A stretch of 64,000 nt of DNA from Metellina segmentata (taxonomy: Eukaryota; Arthropoda; Arachnida; Araneae; Tetragnathidae). The position numbers were made by a program, and so were the translations under genes. The stretch covers positions 1 to 64,000 of the forward strand of contig CANAIC010000116.1 of the NCBI GenBank assembly GCA_947359465.1. The letters run 5' to 3'. Positions 11,065-21,740 of the stretch are shown in pieces (the stretch's first letter is position 1; every line of letters starts with the position of its first letter). The notes beneath the pieces were generated by a model. It saw only the letters and a list, made by a program, of their open reading frames with translations, searched no databases and was not told the DNA's origin.

Positions 11065-12354
11065 GGCTACGTCCATAGTGCGCCGCTTCCAGCTTCCGGC
11101 TTTATCGCGGCAGTAGAGCGGGGAGGAAAAGTAGTGTAAACTGTATTGGTGCGGTTATAGTGCACCTGCTTTCCTGCTTCCGCCTGCTTTACCCGCTTCC
11201 ACCCGCTTTTTCCGGAATGAATTATTAATTCTTTTTCCCGCTTGAACCGCTTACCCGCTTGACTCGCTCGTTTAGTTTGTTGTGTTATTCCGTTCTGCAC
11301 TTCTACGCTCTTTGGTTGTTGGAACAAAACGGAAGCAGACAAAGATGTTTTAATTTCCAAGTGTTTCTAAAAAGTGTAATTTGGGACAAAATATTTTTTA
11401 CGTGATTATGTGGATCCAAACATCGTTAAAAGGGCATTTGCAACTTTCTTCATTGATATAAATTATTTTGTAAAGAATCCCATACGTTTAATATATTTGT
11501 GCGGGTTCATTCTAGTTTGCACTAATTTCAGATATTTTCCCTTCTACTTCGGAAATCAAGTTATCAAATATATTTTTCCAAACTATACTGCTCTGAAATT
11601 CAACTAATTCCATTTCTAAATCATGGATACCCAGCCACTTAAATTCGTTTTACTCCATTGTTTCGAATTTCGTTTTGTATGGATATAAAATAAAGTGAAA
11701 TTCGTTTTCCATATCTTTAAATTGATTAAATATATCTTGAAAGGCCTTGTTTTACTTACTGTATATAATCATTAAATATTTTTTGTATTGTATTTTCTTA
11801 AATGTCAAACGTATTTTCCACTGTTATTGTGTTTTGAAAATGTTTTTGTAACTGAGGAAAATATTTCATGATTTTCATTTCCAAATCCCAAGTAAAAATG
11901 TCAAGTGTCGTCATAAATATTTTCTAATATTTTCAAACGTCATTAAAACAATTTGTCCATTTCCTTGAAGTTTTTTTATTTACTTCATTAAAATGCTGAG
12001 TGTGATGTCGCATAAAAACATAAAATCATTTAACTAATCTATACTTGAAAATTCGTCAAAATTATTGTTTTTTTCATTCAAAAAGAGCGTAATTTCTTCT
12101 TATTAAATGACAAACCGATTAAGAACTTGACCCGAACTGAGCCATCGAACATTGTTGTATGTCAAAATGTTGTCGCCAAACGCGCGTTTTACGCGCCTCA
12201 TATGAACGGTCTTAATAAATGTCTTTATTATTAGTATTTACCATATGTGTTCATTCTCACAAGCGGTATTTTATAAATTTACATATTCTACTCAATAGGC
12301 ATTCACATAAATTTTAAAACAGCATTATGTATGTATAATCAATAAATCTAAAAC

Positions 12355-13392
12355 CAGGGTGTCAAGATCTAAATCACTATATTTAAATCAACAATTAAAA
12401 TCATGATTTTAATCAAATGATTTTTTTTAAATCACTGATTTTAATCAAATGATTTTTTTTTTAAATCATTGATTTAAATCACAACTAAACACACATTTTT
12501 ATAACTAAGTAAATGCACCACAGAATAATCACAGAAGCTGTCAAATGCTTTAATCTTTCTTCACTCATACTGATTTCAGCACTAATGGCTACACCCAGCA
12601 AAGAGGGAACTGGGTCAATTACTGCATATTATAAAAGATTGCAACATCCAGTTGTAACTTAGAATATACTATATACTGGAAACAGTAATGTAAATACACA
12701 TGACATCATAAATCTAAATGCCAGGAAGAGTAATGTATAAACATTCCTGATTAACAACACTCATAATATAAACACTTAAAGGAAGTACGTAACAGTTTGA
12801 TTCAAAATTATAAACTAAAGGGGTGACTGATTTCATGAACTAAAAAAAACAACACACACACAGTTCGAAGGAAAGTTTTTTAAGGCTCAGCTTATTCTTG
12901 TGGTGTGCAATAGAGATTAAAGAGTAGAAATATACATATTCACACAGCCATTGAAATGTCAGCAATAAGAAAGAAAGATCCAATATGAATTACAAGTGAA
13001 AATTCATTTATTATTGCTGCTCGGCAGTTTTATTATTAGAATTTACTATTGTCTGATTATTTCTCTGTCCTCTATTCTACTTTTCACACTGTAGTTCAGG
13101 TCTGTCACTTACTCTTACTGATAAATTTGTTAACATGATGATGTAATTTACTCAAGAAAAACTATATGGGATGTCAACTTGTGTTTTAAAGTTAAACAAA
13201 TGTTAAGTAAATATTGATTTACCAAGTCACAAACTCAATTTTTTATTTAAAAAATTCATACATTTTTTTGTAAAAACAGTTGAGAAACTACAGAAATTTA
13301 AATTAAAAAAATCTGATTTAAATAAAAAAAATCCGATTTAAATAAAAAATTCCAATTGATTTATTTTTTAATCATGATTTTCTTACACCCTG
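12355..13392. mobile_element. Nonautonomous hAT with ATTTAAATC arrays, copy 1
   Basis: Ends are CAGGGTGTCAAGATCTAAAT on the left and CACCCTG on the right. A perfect 8-bp duplication TCTAAAAC flanks it (12347-12354 and 13393-13400). Subterminal zones are packed with GATTTAAATCA and ATCATGATTTTAATC motifs in both orientations. The middle is non-coding but clearly homologous to copy 2 at 33273. Confidence 0.92.
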
Positions 13393-13539
13393 TCTAAAAC
13401 ATTTTACAAAAATCCTTTGTGCAATTTTTTTTCAATTTTAAGTTTTTATTAACACTGATATTTTCTTCATGTTTTTTAAAAGAAGGGTTCGAAAAATATC
13501 AAAAATTTATGTATATGATGAAATGATAAGTTTATAAAA

Positions 13540-13612
13540 ATCAACGCGTGTGTCATTTAAAAAGCCTGCGTGGGCCAGTGTGACCCGCGGGTCATAGGTT
13601 CGCCATAACTGC
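13540..13612 (-). repeat. hAT-like terminal fragment
   Basis: Read on the minus strand this stretch has ATGGCGAACCTATGACCCGC, resembling ends of another hAT family. No partner end or duplication was found. Confidence 0.25.
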
Positions 13613-14102
13613 AATAGATCCTCATGTGATAGCTCCATGTTGCAAACTGACAGGCGGTTCAACGCGCGTTGCACTATAACCACCCCCTGCTAGAATCGCG
13701 CGGTTTTACAACGCTGTTTGGAACTGCCGCGGTTTAGCGGTAAAGCAGGAAGCTGGAAGCGGTGCACTATGGACGTATTGCACAACGCGCTAACTTAGAT
13801 TGCGGGAAACACCATGTTGTTCAAAAAAAGCTATTTACTTAAAAAGTCTTCAAATTTATACCGACAAAATACTAAAAAAATACTAAATAAACATTCTAGA
13901 ACACGAAATGGAACATGAATAAGCTATATTTTCTTTTTAATTTAATATACACACGTTTTTCTCGAACACCCAAAAAGTTCCAATGTTAAATCTACGGGAG
14001 CTAGGAAAAGACCGCCTCGGGCGGTAGAAAACGTCTCTAAGCCAATCAGAAAGTATTTCCCGTATGTCGCCACTCTTATTATATAGGCACTCTAATACGA
14101 TC

Positions 14103-15050
14103 CATGGTCGGAACTCAATTTTTAAAGGCCATACGTGCTGTGTCATGAAATGATGGCTGAGATGGGCAACAGTTCTATCTTCCGAATATGATGTTTTCAA
14201 TTGCAGTAACTACTTGACTGCAAATTGGAATACGTTTGTTATTCCGAAAGCCATTAAAATAACAATGTCCTAAAAGATAACAGTTTTGTAATCAAAATAA
14301 CATATTCGTGTTTCTGATATTTTTCGAGTATAAACAGTAAAGAATCATTGTCTAGGTTGTTTCACAGTTTTGAGGTGCAAAATATCATTTTTATATGAAT
14401 AAAAGTCTAGGAAACTAAAGAATAACGAGCACCAAACTTGGCAACTCAGAAAATAGGGCTGCGGAAACCCAGTTGGGTAAGAAACCTGCAAACTCGAAAC
14501 TCAATCGAGCCGAATACCATCATGCACGAGTGCTTATTAGGTAGGTAATTTAATCAACGTTGCGTTGCTCAGAACATCGAGCAGAGACGGTCCGATAGAA
14601 ATCTATTGCAGATGCGACATGATGATTTGGAGTCCACTCCATTAAAAAAAATTCGCCGTATTGTTTCCTTCCCCTTAGAATAGCCTACTGTGAAATTAAT
14701 TTATTTCATTGCGTACAATGCTTATTTTAAATTGCCAGGTTTTATTTTCTGCTAAACCTTCATAAGCTAATGGATTCAAACACATCCGTTGTACTTAAAA
14801 ATATTTATGCCATGATAATTGGATCACAAAATAGTCATTGGTACGTACTTCTTCATTTCAAAATAATTCAATACATTAAACATTGCATTTACAGTATGGC
14901 ACAATATGTATTTAGTATTTCAGCAAATGAATATTAAATCATTGATTTATTATAGAAAATAAAATACTCTGAAAAAATATGCTTACTAATATAATATATG
15001 ATTGATGAAATACTTGTTCAACATTGGATGAAGAAAAAACTACTTAGAGA
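14103..15050. other. Mostly unassigned; weak SINE scrap near 14540-14600
   Basis: The piece TAGGTAATTTAATCAACGTT followed by GTTGCTC resembles the 3' end of the local SINE family. The rest holds no recognised feature. Confidence 0.3.
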
Positions 15051-15060
15051 CATCAAAAGT

Positions 15061-15600
15061 GTATTTTTCTGGCCTTTTGCTTTGCGAAATCTTTAAGATT
15101 GTGTCTGTATCCATGCCATTGAGCACCTCATCTTCTATAGCCAAGGTCGCTAATCCGCTCAAACGCTTTTGGGAAATGATCGACCTCAGGTAGTATTTAA
15201 TTAGGTTTAATTTGGAAAAACTCCTATTCCCACTAGCAACTGATACAGGAATGGTAAGATTCTTAAACTCACAAAAACATTGGGAAACGTATCTATGAAA
15301 TAATTAGTAGTTAAGTAACATAAAGTCTTTTCGGGGCATATCTTTCGTGGCAGCATCGGTGCAAAAATAAGATCTTATCCAGCGGCTTATTTCCATTTAC
15401 ATCACATTCGGTTTTGTTAGTCAAAGTCTGCAGATTTAAACAGACCTCTCTCAGTACATTTTCCGCCATTGCTGAAGGCTGTGAACGTCATAGAGAAATT
15501 TGAAGTTATTACTGTGCTTCTGCATTTGAACAAACCTCACTGACAAGAACTGATAGCTTCATTTTAAAACCACACAGAGGTTTACTTTGAAAATGTTCTT
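15061..15600 (-). pseudogene. hAT transposase C-terminus (ZMYM1-like)
   Basis: Minus-strand translation gives TIPVSVASGNRSFSKLNLIK, then YYLRSIISQKRLSGLATLAI and EDEVLNGMD. This is the conserved hAT C-terminal dimerisation motif (usually SVASAERSFSKLKLIK). Upstream on the same strand, SQPSAMAENVLREVCLNLQT probably belongs to the same gene after frame changes. N-terminal zinc finger and catalytic residues are absent. No flanking duplication was found. Confidence 0.8.
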
Positions 15601-15984
15601 TCTTGCCCCAACAGATTGATCGTCACCTTCATTCATTCTTGTCCATTCATTCTTAGCACACTACGACCAATTTTAAATATATGTTGATATTAATTTTCAG
15701 AAATTGGTATGGAATCCATAAAAACTCCTTTAATTTGAATTCTTGAATATTTCGATACTTAGTGGTCTCTTTAAATTCGTATTATCCAAGTTACTTTTAG
15801 GGTCCAAAGACCTCCGTGAAGAAGTCATAGAAGCATCTCTCTGTAGCATTAGTACTGGGGATATAAACTTTTTATCTTCAGTATCTCGTTACCTTTATTT
15901 AAGATGTGTTGTATTTGTTTTATCAGTCTCTAGTCACTTTAACTTTTGAGGCACATTGCAGGAATGAAATAAAATGCTGATGCT

Positions 15985-16197
15985 GTTGATATTACGAGGA
16001 AAACGCCACATAATTAGTACCACGGTCAGATAACGACGCAACACTTGAGCTGGTACCCCACTCTCCAAACGTCCATACCACACCAACGTGAGGCCATGAC
16101 GGATTGATCGTGCACCTGCTTCCTTAATACACGACGATCTTTACCTGGATTCAAACTCGCAACCCTCCGATTGCTTTTTCAACAGGGCTACCATTGT
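15985..16197 (-). repeat. SINE copy, tRNA-Lys-type head
   Basis: The head at the right end, read on the minus strand, has ATGGTAGCCCTGTTG and GGGTTGCGAGTTTGAATCC (B box). The core (CAGCTCAAGTGTTGCGTCG on the minus strand) is shared with the tRNA-Glu-headed copies. Confidence 0.65.
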
Positions 16198-16312
16198 TCA
16201 AAATTGTTGCTTGTCCTCGAATCTTTCTTGTTTGGACTGATCCTGGACCTTTGTCAATAGCATTACACATCTTGTTCTAGTTTGAAGTTAATTAAAATAC
16301 TACCTACCTACC
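16198..16312 (+). repeat. SINE 3' fragment, opposite orientation
   Basis: Contains TTGTCCTCGAATCTTTC and a CTGATCCTGGACC stretch followed by AATAGC and TTAATTAAAAT, matching the 3' half of the local SINE. It abuts the previous copy tail to head. Confidence 0.6.
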
Positions 16313-16504
16313 AACCGGGCTTCCTTTTTCCAGTCAAAAAAATAATTCTGGAATCTCATAGACAGATCGTCGATGAATAAAATTAGTTCTTTCATTGACG
16401 TATTTTCAAGATTTAAAGACCGAAACTCAACCTTCTTTACTATCAGCCTTTTGAAGTTATAGTAATTGATCAATCAAACAAGCAAACGTGTACACAATGG
16501 CTGA

Positions 16505-16620
16505 GATGTCAAAGAGAGAAAACAAAAAAAAAATCATATTCAGAAATAGACCAATCAGATTACAGATTGTGTTCTATTCTCACTCAGTCAAAAGCCGTTT
16601 GTTTTGTTTACAAATTTCAT
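16505..16620 (+). promoter_or_regulatory. Upstream block shared with ZNF2 and ZNF3
   Basis: Here the sequence reads AGATGTCAAAG, a purine run, then ATAGACCAATCAGATTACAG and ATTGTGTTCTATTCTC. It matches, in order, the upstream blocks of ZNF2 (34728-34812) and ZNF3 (43810-43903, minus). The CRE-like TGACGTCA of the other two is degraded to ATGTCAAA. CCAATCA is a good CCAAT box. A promoter role is inferred from conservation and position. Confidence 0.6.
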
Positions 16621-16685
16621 TTAGTAACATTTGCGGAACCAAGTCGTCTTTTCTGCCATATGAAACTCTCAAAACGAAAGACCGG

Positions 16686-16912
16686 GTGTACGTTGAATCT
16701 GTCATGGCCTCCTATGTTCTCATGTTAACGTGGTGATGAATTTTGAGAGTTGGGTGCCAGCTCAGGTGTTGTCCTCGTCCCCTGTCCGTGGTTCAAAATT
16801 ATTTGGTGTTGTCCTCGAATCTTTCCCTTGGGTATATATGCCGTCGCCAATAGCCCGTTGAGAGTTGCTCCGGTTCGATGTTAATTAACTACCTTACCCG
16901 TCATAAAAGCCT
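16686..16912 (+). repeat. SINE copy in the presumed first intron of ZNF1
   Basis: Core TGTACGTTGAATCTGTCATG, then GGGTGCCAGCTCAGG, TTGTCCTCGAATCTTTCCC and the 3' end TTAATTAACTACC. The tRNA head is missing. It lies between the ZNF1 promoter block and the finger exon. Confidence 0.7.
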
Positions 16913-17013
16913 TTTTGTTGCAAAAACATATTTGTGGAAAAGGGCGATAGTACCTTAGATTGATGAAAGGCCCTAATATAATTTCAATTTTTTGTTGAGC
17001 CAATTCCTAACAG

Positions 17014-17842
17014 AAATTATCAGTATTGTCGATGATAAGCCAACTTTGGCGAGCGCACCAGTTGCTAGGAATGAGCAAGTTATACATTCTCAAAATCAAT
17101 CTTCGTATGAGAAACACATACAGTGCGAAGTCTGCAACAAATGTTTCATCAATGGAAGTAATCTGAAGACACATTGTCGCGTTCACACAGGAGAGAAACC
17201 TTACCAGTGCGACATATGCGACAAATGTTTCCGTGAGAGAGAACACTTGAAAAGGCATTATCTTGTTCACACAAACGAAAAGCCTTACCAGTGTGAGGAG
17301 TGCAGCAAATGTTTCAGTACCAAATATCTGCTTTCCATGCACTCCCACATTCATTTGAAAGAGAAGCCTTATAAATGTGATGTGTGCAACGAATATTTTG
17401 CTTCTAAAAGGATCCTGGAATCGCATACCCGCATTCATTTCAAAAAGGAGAAATTGTTCCCATGTGAGACATGCAACAAATGTTTCAGTAATAAAAAAAG
17501 CCTTCATGGACACCAACACACTCATAGTAAAGAGAAGTATTATCAGTGTAGCATATGTAGCAAGCGTTTCCGCTGGGAATCTCACCTGTATGATCACCAC
17601 ACACGGAAGAAAAGCCGTATGAGTGCGATCAGTGTGGCAGGTGTTTCCGACAAAGGGGTGCTCTGAATCTACATTATCGCGTTCACACTGGTGAGAAACC
17701 TTTTCAATGCGATGTATGCAGGAAAGGTTTTAGTCTGAGAGGAAACTTGTTCATTGAAATGCCCTTCCTGTGTGGAGTGTGTGACAAACGTTTAAAGCAG
17801 AAAAAGTACTCGGATGCTCACTGTCGTATTCATGAAAAATAA
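17014..17842 (+). pseudogene. ZNF1: C2H2 zinc-finger gene, frameshifted
   Basis: Probably a nuclear DNA-binding protein of the Kruppel type. The finger exon has no in-frame ATG before the fingers; a good acceptor (TTCCTAACAG) ends at 17013, so the first exon is probably upstream, past the SINE. Five good fingers run from CEVCNKCF to CETCNKCF with TGEKPY-like linkers. Finger 6 (CSICSKRFRWESHLYDHH) loses its last His at a deletion near 17604 that shifts the frame. In the new frame finger 7 (CDQCGRCFRQRGALNLHYRVH) is intact, finger 8 has lost its His pair in a deletion, and finger 9 ends at TAA 17840-17842. Finger order is collinear with ZNF2. It could be a real pseudogene or carry one assembly error, but two lesions favour decay. 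Confidence 0.85.
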
Positions 17843-18013
17843 ATTTTGTTACTTTTCAGTTATCAGAAAGTGATTCATAATCGCATGCTAAATGTTGGGG
17901 CAAAATTTAAATACAGATAAGAATGTGCCCTAAACATTGGTGCGAAATTTAACAAGAAATAGTGTACACTCCCATTAAAGCCAAATCCGCTTCTTTCTGG
18001 CCCATCTTACAGT

Positions 18014-18465
18014 TGTTGTTGTTGTTTCTTATGTCTACACTGGCATACCAGAGGAGTGCCAGGCCCGTCGAAGACGGCAAGAGGCGAGGGGGGTGCGCCT
18101 TCCATGTTATTGAGCCCCATTGGGAGGAAGTCCGACTTTGCTCGACATACATGACACATCCGTTTTACAGGAAGGTCCCTTTCATACATCCATTCACTCA
18201 CACATATCGTAATTTAGATCCCAATCAGAGGCCGATAACCCCCTGATCAGGTACCCCCAGAGGTATTGATTTGGTATGGGAACATGGGGGACATTGTGAC
18301 CACGACCTATTTAACGTGCCCCAGTCACCATTAGTGAACACGACGGTCTTTAGCCAGATCGAAGCGCCGATCTCGTAATCATCCGAATTGTAGGCTCCGC
18401 CGAGGACAGAACCCACAACCCTACTGATGCGAGCCCGACGCTCTACTGACTGAGCTACCGCGGCT
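18014..18465 (-). repeat. SINE of a second family, tRNA head and (AAC)n tail, 13-bp duplication
   Basis: On the minus strand the element starts GAGCCGCGGTAGCTCAGTCA, with TAGAGCG completing an A box and GTGGGTTCTGTCC as the B box, then about 380 bp of body and an AACAACAACAAC tail at 18014. A perfect 13-bp duplication CCCATCTTACAGT lies at 18001-18013 and 18466-18478. Open frames seen here on either strand are by-products. No similarity to the other SINE core. Confidence 0.92.
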
Positions 18466-18479
18466 CCCATCTTACAGTA

Positions 18480-19555
18480 AACAAATACAGAAGAAAGCTA
18501 GTTTAATTTTTGTACTTTAAATGATTATAACCTACAACAAAAAAAATTAATTAACATCACAGTGAAAAAATGAAATGTATGAGTAAACAGCAGGCAAAAA
18601 ATTAGAATTTGCATTTAGCATAGCAGAGAAAATTTCCTCTTAGAATGTAGCAAATGCCACATAAATTCAATTAGTTAAGTCTAAATGTTGGCGAATTGTG
18701 CCATTTTGCACTACACCATATCATTACCGCTTGTTCATCTCTTCACAAATCATGAAATCCATTGCACTCACAAAGGAATAAACTAAAATGGTGCCAAAAA
18801 ACAAAAAGCTGGCATGAAAACAAATAGCGCTAAGAAATAAAGAAAAGTGCGCCAAATTGATGCCGAAGTTTATTGGTATGGCTATATAGGATGTACCAGA
18901 AATAGGAAAGCCAACCTAAATGATTTCAAAAAGCTTTATGAAAAATGACAATTTTATTAAAATATTTCTCCTTCAGGATTGTTAGTCTATTTGGTTGATG
19001 GATGGATTTTTTACATATGAAATTGATAATATCCATTCTTTAATTTTTCTGTTTTCGTTTGAATTTTTGTATTTGTTTCGATTTTAAAATTTCGTCAATA
19101 TTTTCTTGAAGCTATATTGAAGTATATATATTAGTTGAATTTCACGCTTACATTTGGCACACAATTACGAGCGGCGTCCCAATAACCTATAATTACCTAA
19201 ATTTTACTGTTTCACAAACAATTATTTTAGTTTGACACAAAATCGTATTTGGTATTTTCAAGCAGAACAGTTATTCACAAATGTTTTGAACAAAATCTTT
19301 CGATCTTTTTAGGTTTATTCGCTTTGGGATTGGCAGATAGCAAGTCTTGCGGTTCAACGGGCTAATGAATTTGGAGCACACGCAGACGATAAACACAGCT
19401 ATATTTTTAAATGAATTAATTCATAAAATTTGAGAGCACCTGCTAGAAAGTTTGCAATGTTTTCAGAATAGGCAAATTCGGTCGCCGTTTCCATAGCAAC
19501 AGTCGAATATGAACATCTTAAAAGGAATTACTATTACAACAAACAACACGGATCA
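18480..19555. other. AT-rich stretch, nothing recognised
   Basis: No domain or terminal repeat recognised. Confidence 0.4.
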
Positions 19556-19925
19556 CTGTAATCTACTGATGCGGCTATTACTTTAGGGTGCATTATGTGT
19601 TCCAGTTTAAAAAAAAGCAAAATCACTTGCAAAAGGAGTGTTGGTTTGCGAAGCTAATCAAATGGGGCCTTGCTGTGACATCATGGACCAGAAAGTAAAA
19701 TAAGGATTATACGAATTATTTAGATAGTTTCACCGTCACACACAGGAGATTGACTCTGCAAAAGTAGTTTTGGTATGCGAAGCAAACCTAACTGTATCAG
19801 CAAAAAGAGTGTTGGTTTGCAAAGCAAACCAAATGGGATTGTATGTGTTGGTGAGCAGGGGGCAGAGGTTTTCGCCGTCACAGGAGATTGACTCTGCAAA
19901 AGGAGGGTAAGTTTTCGAAGCAAAC

Positions 19926-20935
19926 TTTTTTTTTTTTTATCCTACGCCCAGCTCAAGGCCTTTTGGCCATACGCTGTCTTGCCGTCCAATATAGCGAATA
20001 AAGTCCTTGGGGAGAAGTATCCCTGGTGTCAATGTCCTGTAAACTAGAGCACTCCGCAAGGTGTTGTCTGTTCATAAAACCATCGCTACAAAGCGGACAG
20101 ATCGGGGAGGTAGCCATCCCAATCTTATGTAGGTGTTGTTGGAGATAGTCATGTCCGGTTAATAAGCGGAAAAAAGACCACTCTAATCCCTCTTGGTAGA
20201 TCAGTAGGGATTCTTCCCTTGTTAATCAATAGGCAATCCCAACTCCTTCCCTGTATATCCCTCTGATACTGCAGTTTTCTTTATTTCTTAAACTGAGAAT
20301 TTATGTAAGTCCTGCAGTTCCGCAAAGGGAGAGGTGGAGAAGGTTGGGGCAGGGAGAGGGCCGATTTAGCCAATCTGTCAGCTTCCTCGTTACCCTTTAT
20401 CCCACAGTGACTTGGAATCCACTGGAGAACAATCTCACCACCACCCTCAATGAGGCGACTGATAGTTTCTTTGCATTGTGCCTCTGCCATTGAATACACG
20501 TGGTTTCTATCAGTGAGAGCCTGAATTGCTGCGGTTGAGTCGATAAATAAAACAATTTTCTTATCCCTTCTAGTGGCAAGGGCCTCAACAGCCATAAGAA
20601 CAGCATAAATCTCACCATCAAAGTTGTCACAGAAATTTCCAACCGCCTTACTCAGCTGGAAGTATTGGCAAAAGACCCCAGCACCAGCCCTATTAGATTC
20701 AGGGTCGGCAGAGCCATCATTATAGACATGGAGCCAGTCAGGGAGAGGATATCTCTCGTAGATGGTAGCCATCGCGAACGATCTCAACTCAGCATCAGTA
20801 TAGTCTGTCTTGTTGCAAGGAAGAACCAACTGGAAGTCCGCCTTGGCAATGTATGTGCAGTCCATCTCAAAGGCATCCATACAAGGCTGTCTACAGATGT
20901 CAGGCATGTCAATTCTGCTGCCGATCTCCCTTACA
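19926..20935 (-). mobile_element. 5'-truncated LINE with poly(A), inserted in the Helitron-like tract
   Basis: A poly(T) run at 19926 is the minus-strand poly(A) tail. CGAAGCAAAC (19916-19925) and CGAAGCAAGC (20936-20945) form a 10-bp target duplication with one change. Only the RNase H domain and the C-terminal zinc knuckle are kept, as expected from incomplete target-primed reverse transcription. Confidence 0.88.
20281..20935 (-). pseudogene. RNase H domain of an I/R1-type LINE
   Basis: The roughly 218-codon open frame carries the RNase H catalytic set: Asp in YNDGSADPES, Glu in FDGEIYAVLMAVEAL, Asp in VLFIDSTAAIQAL, and the final acidic residue in GNEEADRLA, preceded by WIPSHCGIKGN. Downstream, in another frame after the QFKK stop, comes RLLTGHDYLQQHLHKIG and CPLCSDGFMNRQHLAEC (about 20050-20107), the CCHC knuckle that ends such ORF2 proteins. 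The reverse transcriptase and endonuclease are missing through 5' truncation. RNase H looks well preserved, so the insertion may be recent. Confidence 0.88.
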
Positions 20936-21002
20936 CGAAGCAAGCCAAATGGATTTGTATAACAATCTCCGGATTAGCGAGCAGGGAGCGGAGCCCCCTA
21001 GT

Positions 21003-21330
21003 CATTACATAGAAAATGTTGCAATTGGGTAAATTTACCCTAAAGGTATGAAAAAAATTACCCAAAATTTCAATTGATATGCTCTTGATTCACAAAATAT
21101 TTTCTTTATAGTGAAAAACTTTTTACAATTCTTATGTAAATACACAAATGTATTGTAACAGGTGTAAATACTCTAATGTAAAGAAAAATTAGGGATACTC
21201 AATGTTTGTTTCAAAATTTTTTAAAGATTGTATGGAAACAAGTAAATCTACATTGAAAACCAATAGATATTTCTTTTTGTCAACTTATTTATTGGATCTT
21301 TAACGTGTCTTGCTACCAATTTTGTTGGAA
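21003..21330. other. AT-rich stretch, nothing recognised
   Basis: Separates the Helitron-like 3' end from the next SINE. Confidence 0.4.
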
Positions 21331-21643
21331 GGTAGTTGAATTAGTATCGCATAGGAGCAATGCAACGGGCTATTAACAATAGTCCTGGATCAATCCCAAA
21401 ATCGAGAGTTCAGAGGATAATTCCTCATCATTCAGAACCATGGTCAATATGAGAGCAATACCTGAGTTGGCATCCCACTCACCAAATTTCCACACCATGA
21501 GGACATTTGAGGCTCCTGACAGATTTAATGTGCACCAACTACCCCCCCCCCCACACACACACACAAGAGTATGGTTGAATCGTTTTGAACTTGTAACATT
21601 CCTTTTGCTCATCAGCAAGTCGTTCAACTGGGCTGCAGAAGCC
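21331..21643 (-). repeat. Old SINE copy with internal (CA)n microsatellite
   Basis: The 3' end lies at 21331 and the tRNA-like head near 21640 (minus: GCAGCCCAGTTGAACGA). The core is recognisable (TTGGCATCCCACTCACC on the plus strand). A C11 and ACACAC run at about 21541-21563 has grown inside it. Confidence 0.6.
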
Positions 21644-21740
21644 CGCCTACAAATATAATACTTGGCACCTACTCAACTTGATCAGCTGAGTTGTAAATCA
21701 ACTCACCTATTGGGTCTCTTGAGTCTGTTCCTAAATATTT

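Larger units (their letters stand above)
11065..13777. mobile_element. Element B: TIR element nested in element A
   Basis: Inverted ends are TACGTCCATAGTGCGCCGCT (from 11068) and, read inward from 13777, TACGTCCATAGTGCACCGCT, continuing as TCCAGCTTCC and GC-rich subterminal sequence with repeated GCTTCC or GCTTTAC motifs. ATTGCA occurs on both sides but is offset from the left end by about 10 bp, so the target duplication and exact border are unsure. Superfamily not assigned. It contains a nonautonomous hAT. Confidence 0.75.
10856..14094. mobile_element. Element A: TIR transposon with 8-bp duplication, hAT-like
   Basis: Both ends read TAGAGTGCCTATATAATAAG inward and stay identical for about 30 bp. 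Flanks carry a perfect 8-bp duplication ATACGATC (10848-10855 and 14095-14102). The TAGAG terminus fits the YARNG rule for hAT ends. Most of its 3.2 kb is a second element (11065-13777); only about 210 bp on the left and 315 bp on the right belong to element A itself. No transposase domain was recognised. Confidence 0.85.
19560..21002 (+). mobile_element. Helitron-like 3' region with palindromic repeats
   Basis: Contains four GGTTTGC-AAGCAAACC palindromes or close variants (19625, 19770, 19812, 19912), each near CAAATGGG or similar. The right end is a GGGAGCGGAGCCCC hairpin followed by CTAGT at 20998-21002, the usual layout of a Helitron 3' end. The block is split by a LINE insertion. Related tracts occur at 47153 (minus), 59330 and 60703. 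The 5' end was not fixed. Confidence 0.5.

Noticed and set aside
16992..17013. TTG at 16992 as the start of ZNF1
   Set aside because: It is not an ATG, and a strong acceptor at 17013 aligns with the ZNF2 leader, so a spliced upstream exon is more likely.
17007..17600. Long minus-strand open frame opposite ZNF1 (197 codons), and similar antisense frames opposite ZNF2, ZNF3 and ZNF4
   Set aside because: Repeating TGYGA-NNN-TGYAAC codons of C2H2 fingers leave the opposite strand stop-free; the translations show repetitive ETFVA(Y/H) patterns with no domain.
18225..18470. 81-codon minus-strand frame
   Set aside because: Lies within the tRNA-derived SINE with (AAC)n tail; the apparent start is the tRNA-like head.
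21541..21563. C11 and (CA)n run as a regulatory Z-DNA element
   Set aside because: It is an ordinary microsatellite inside an old SINE; no further support.
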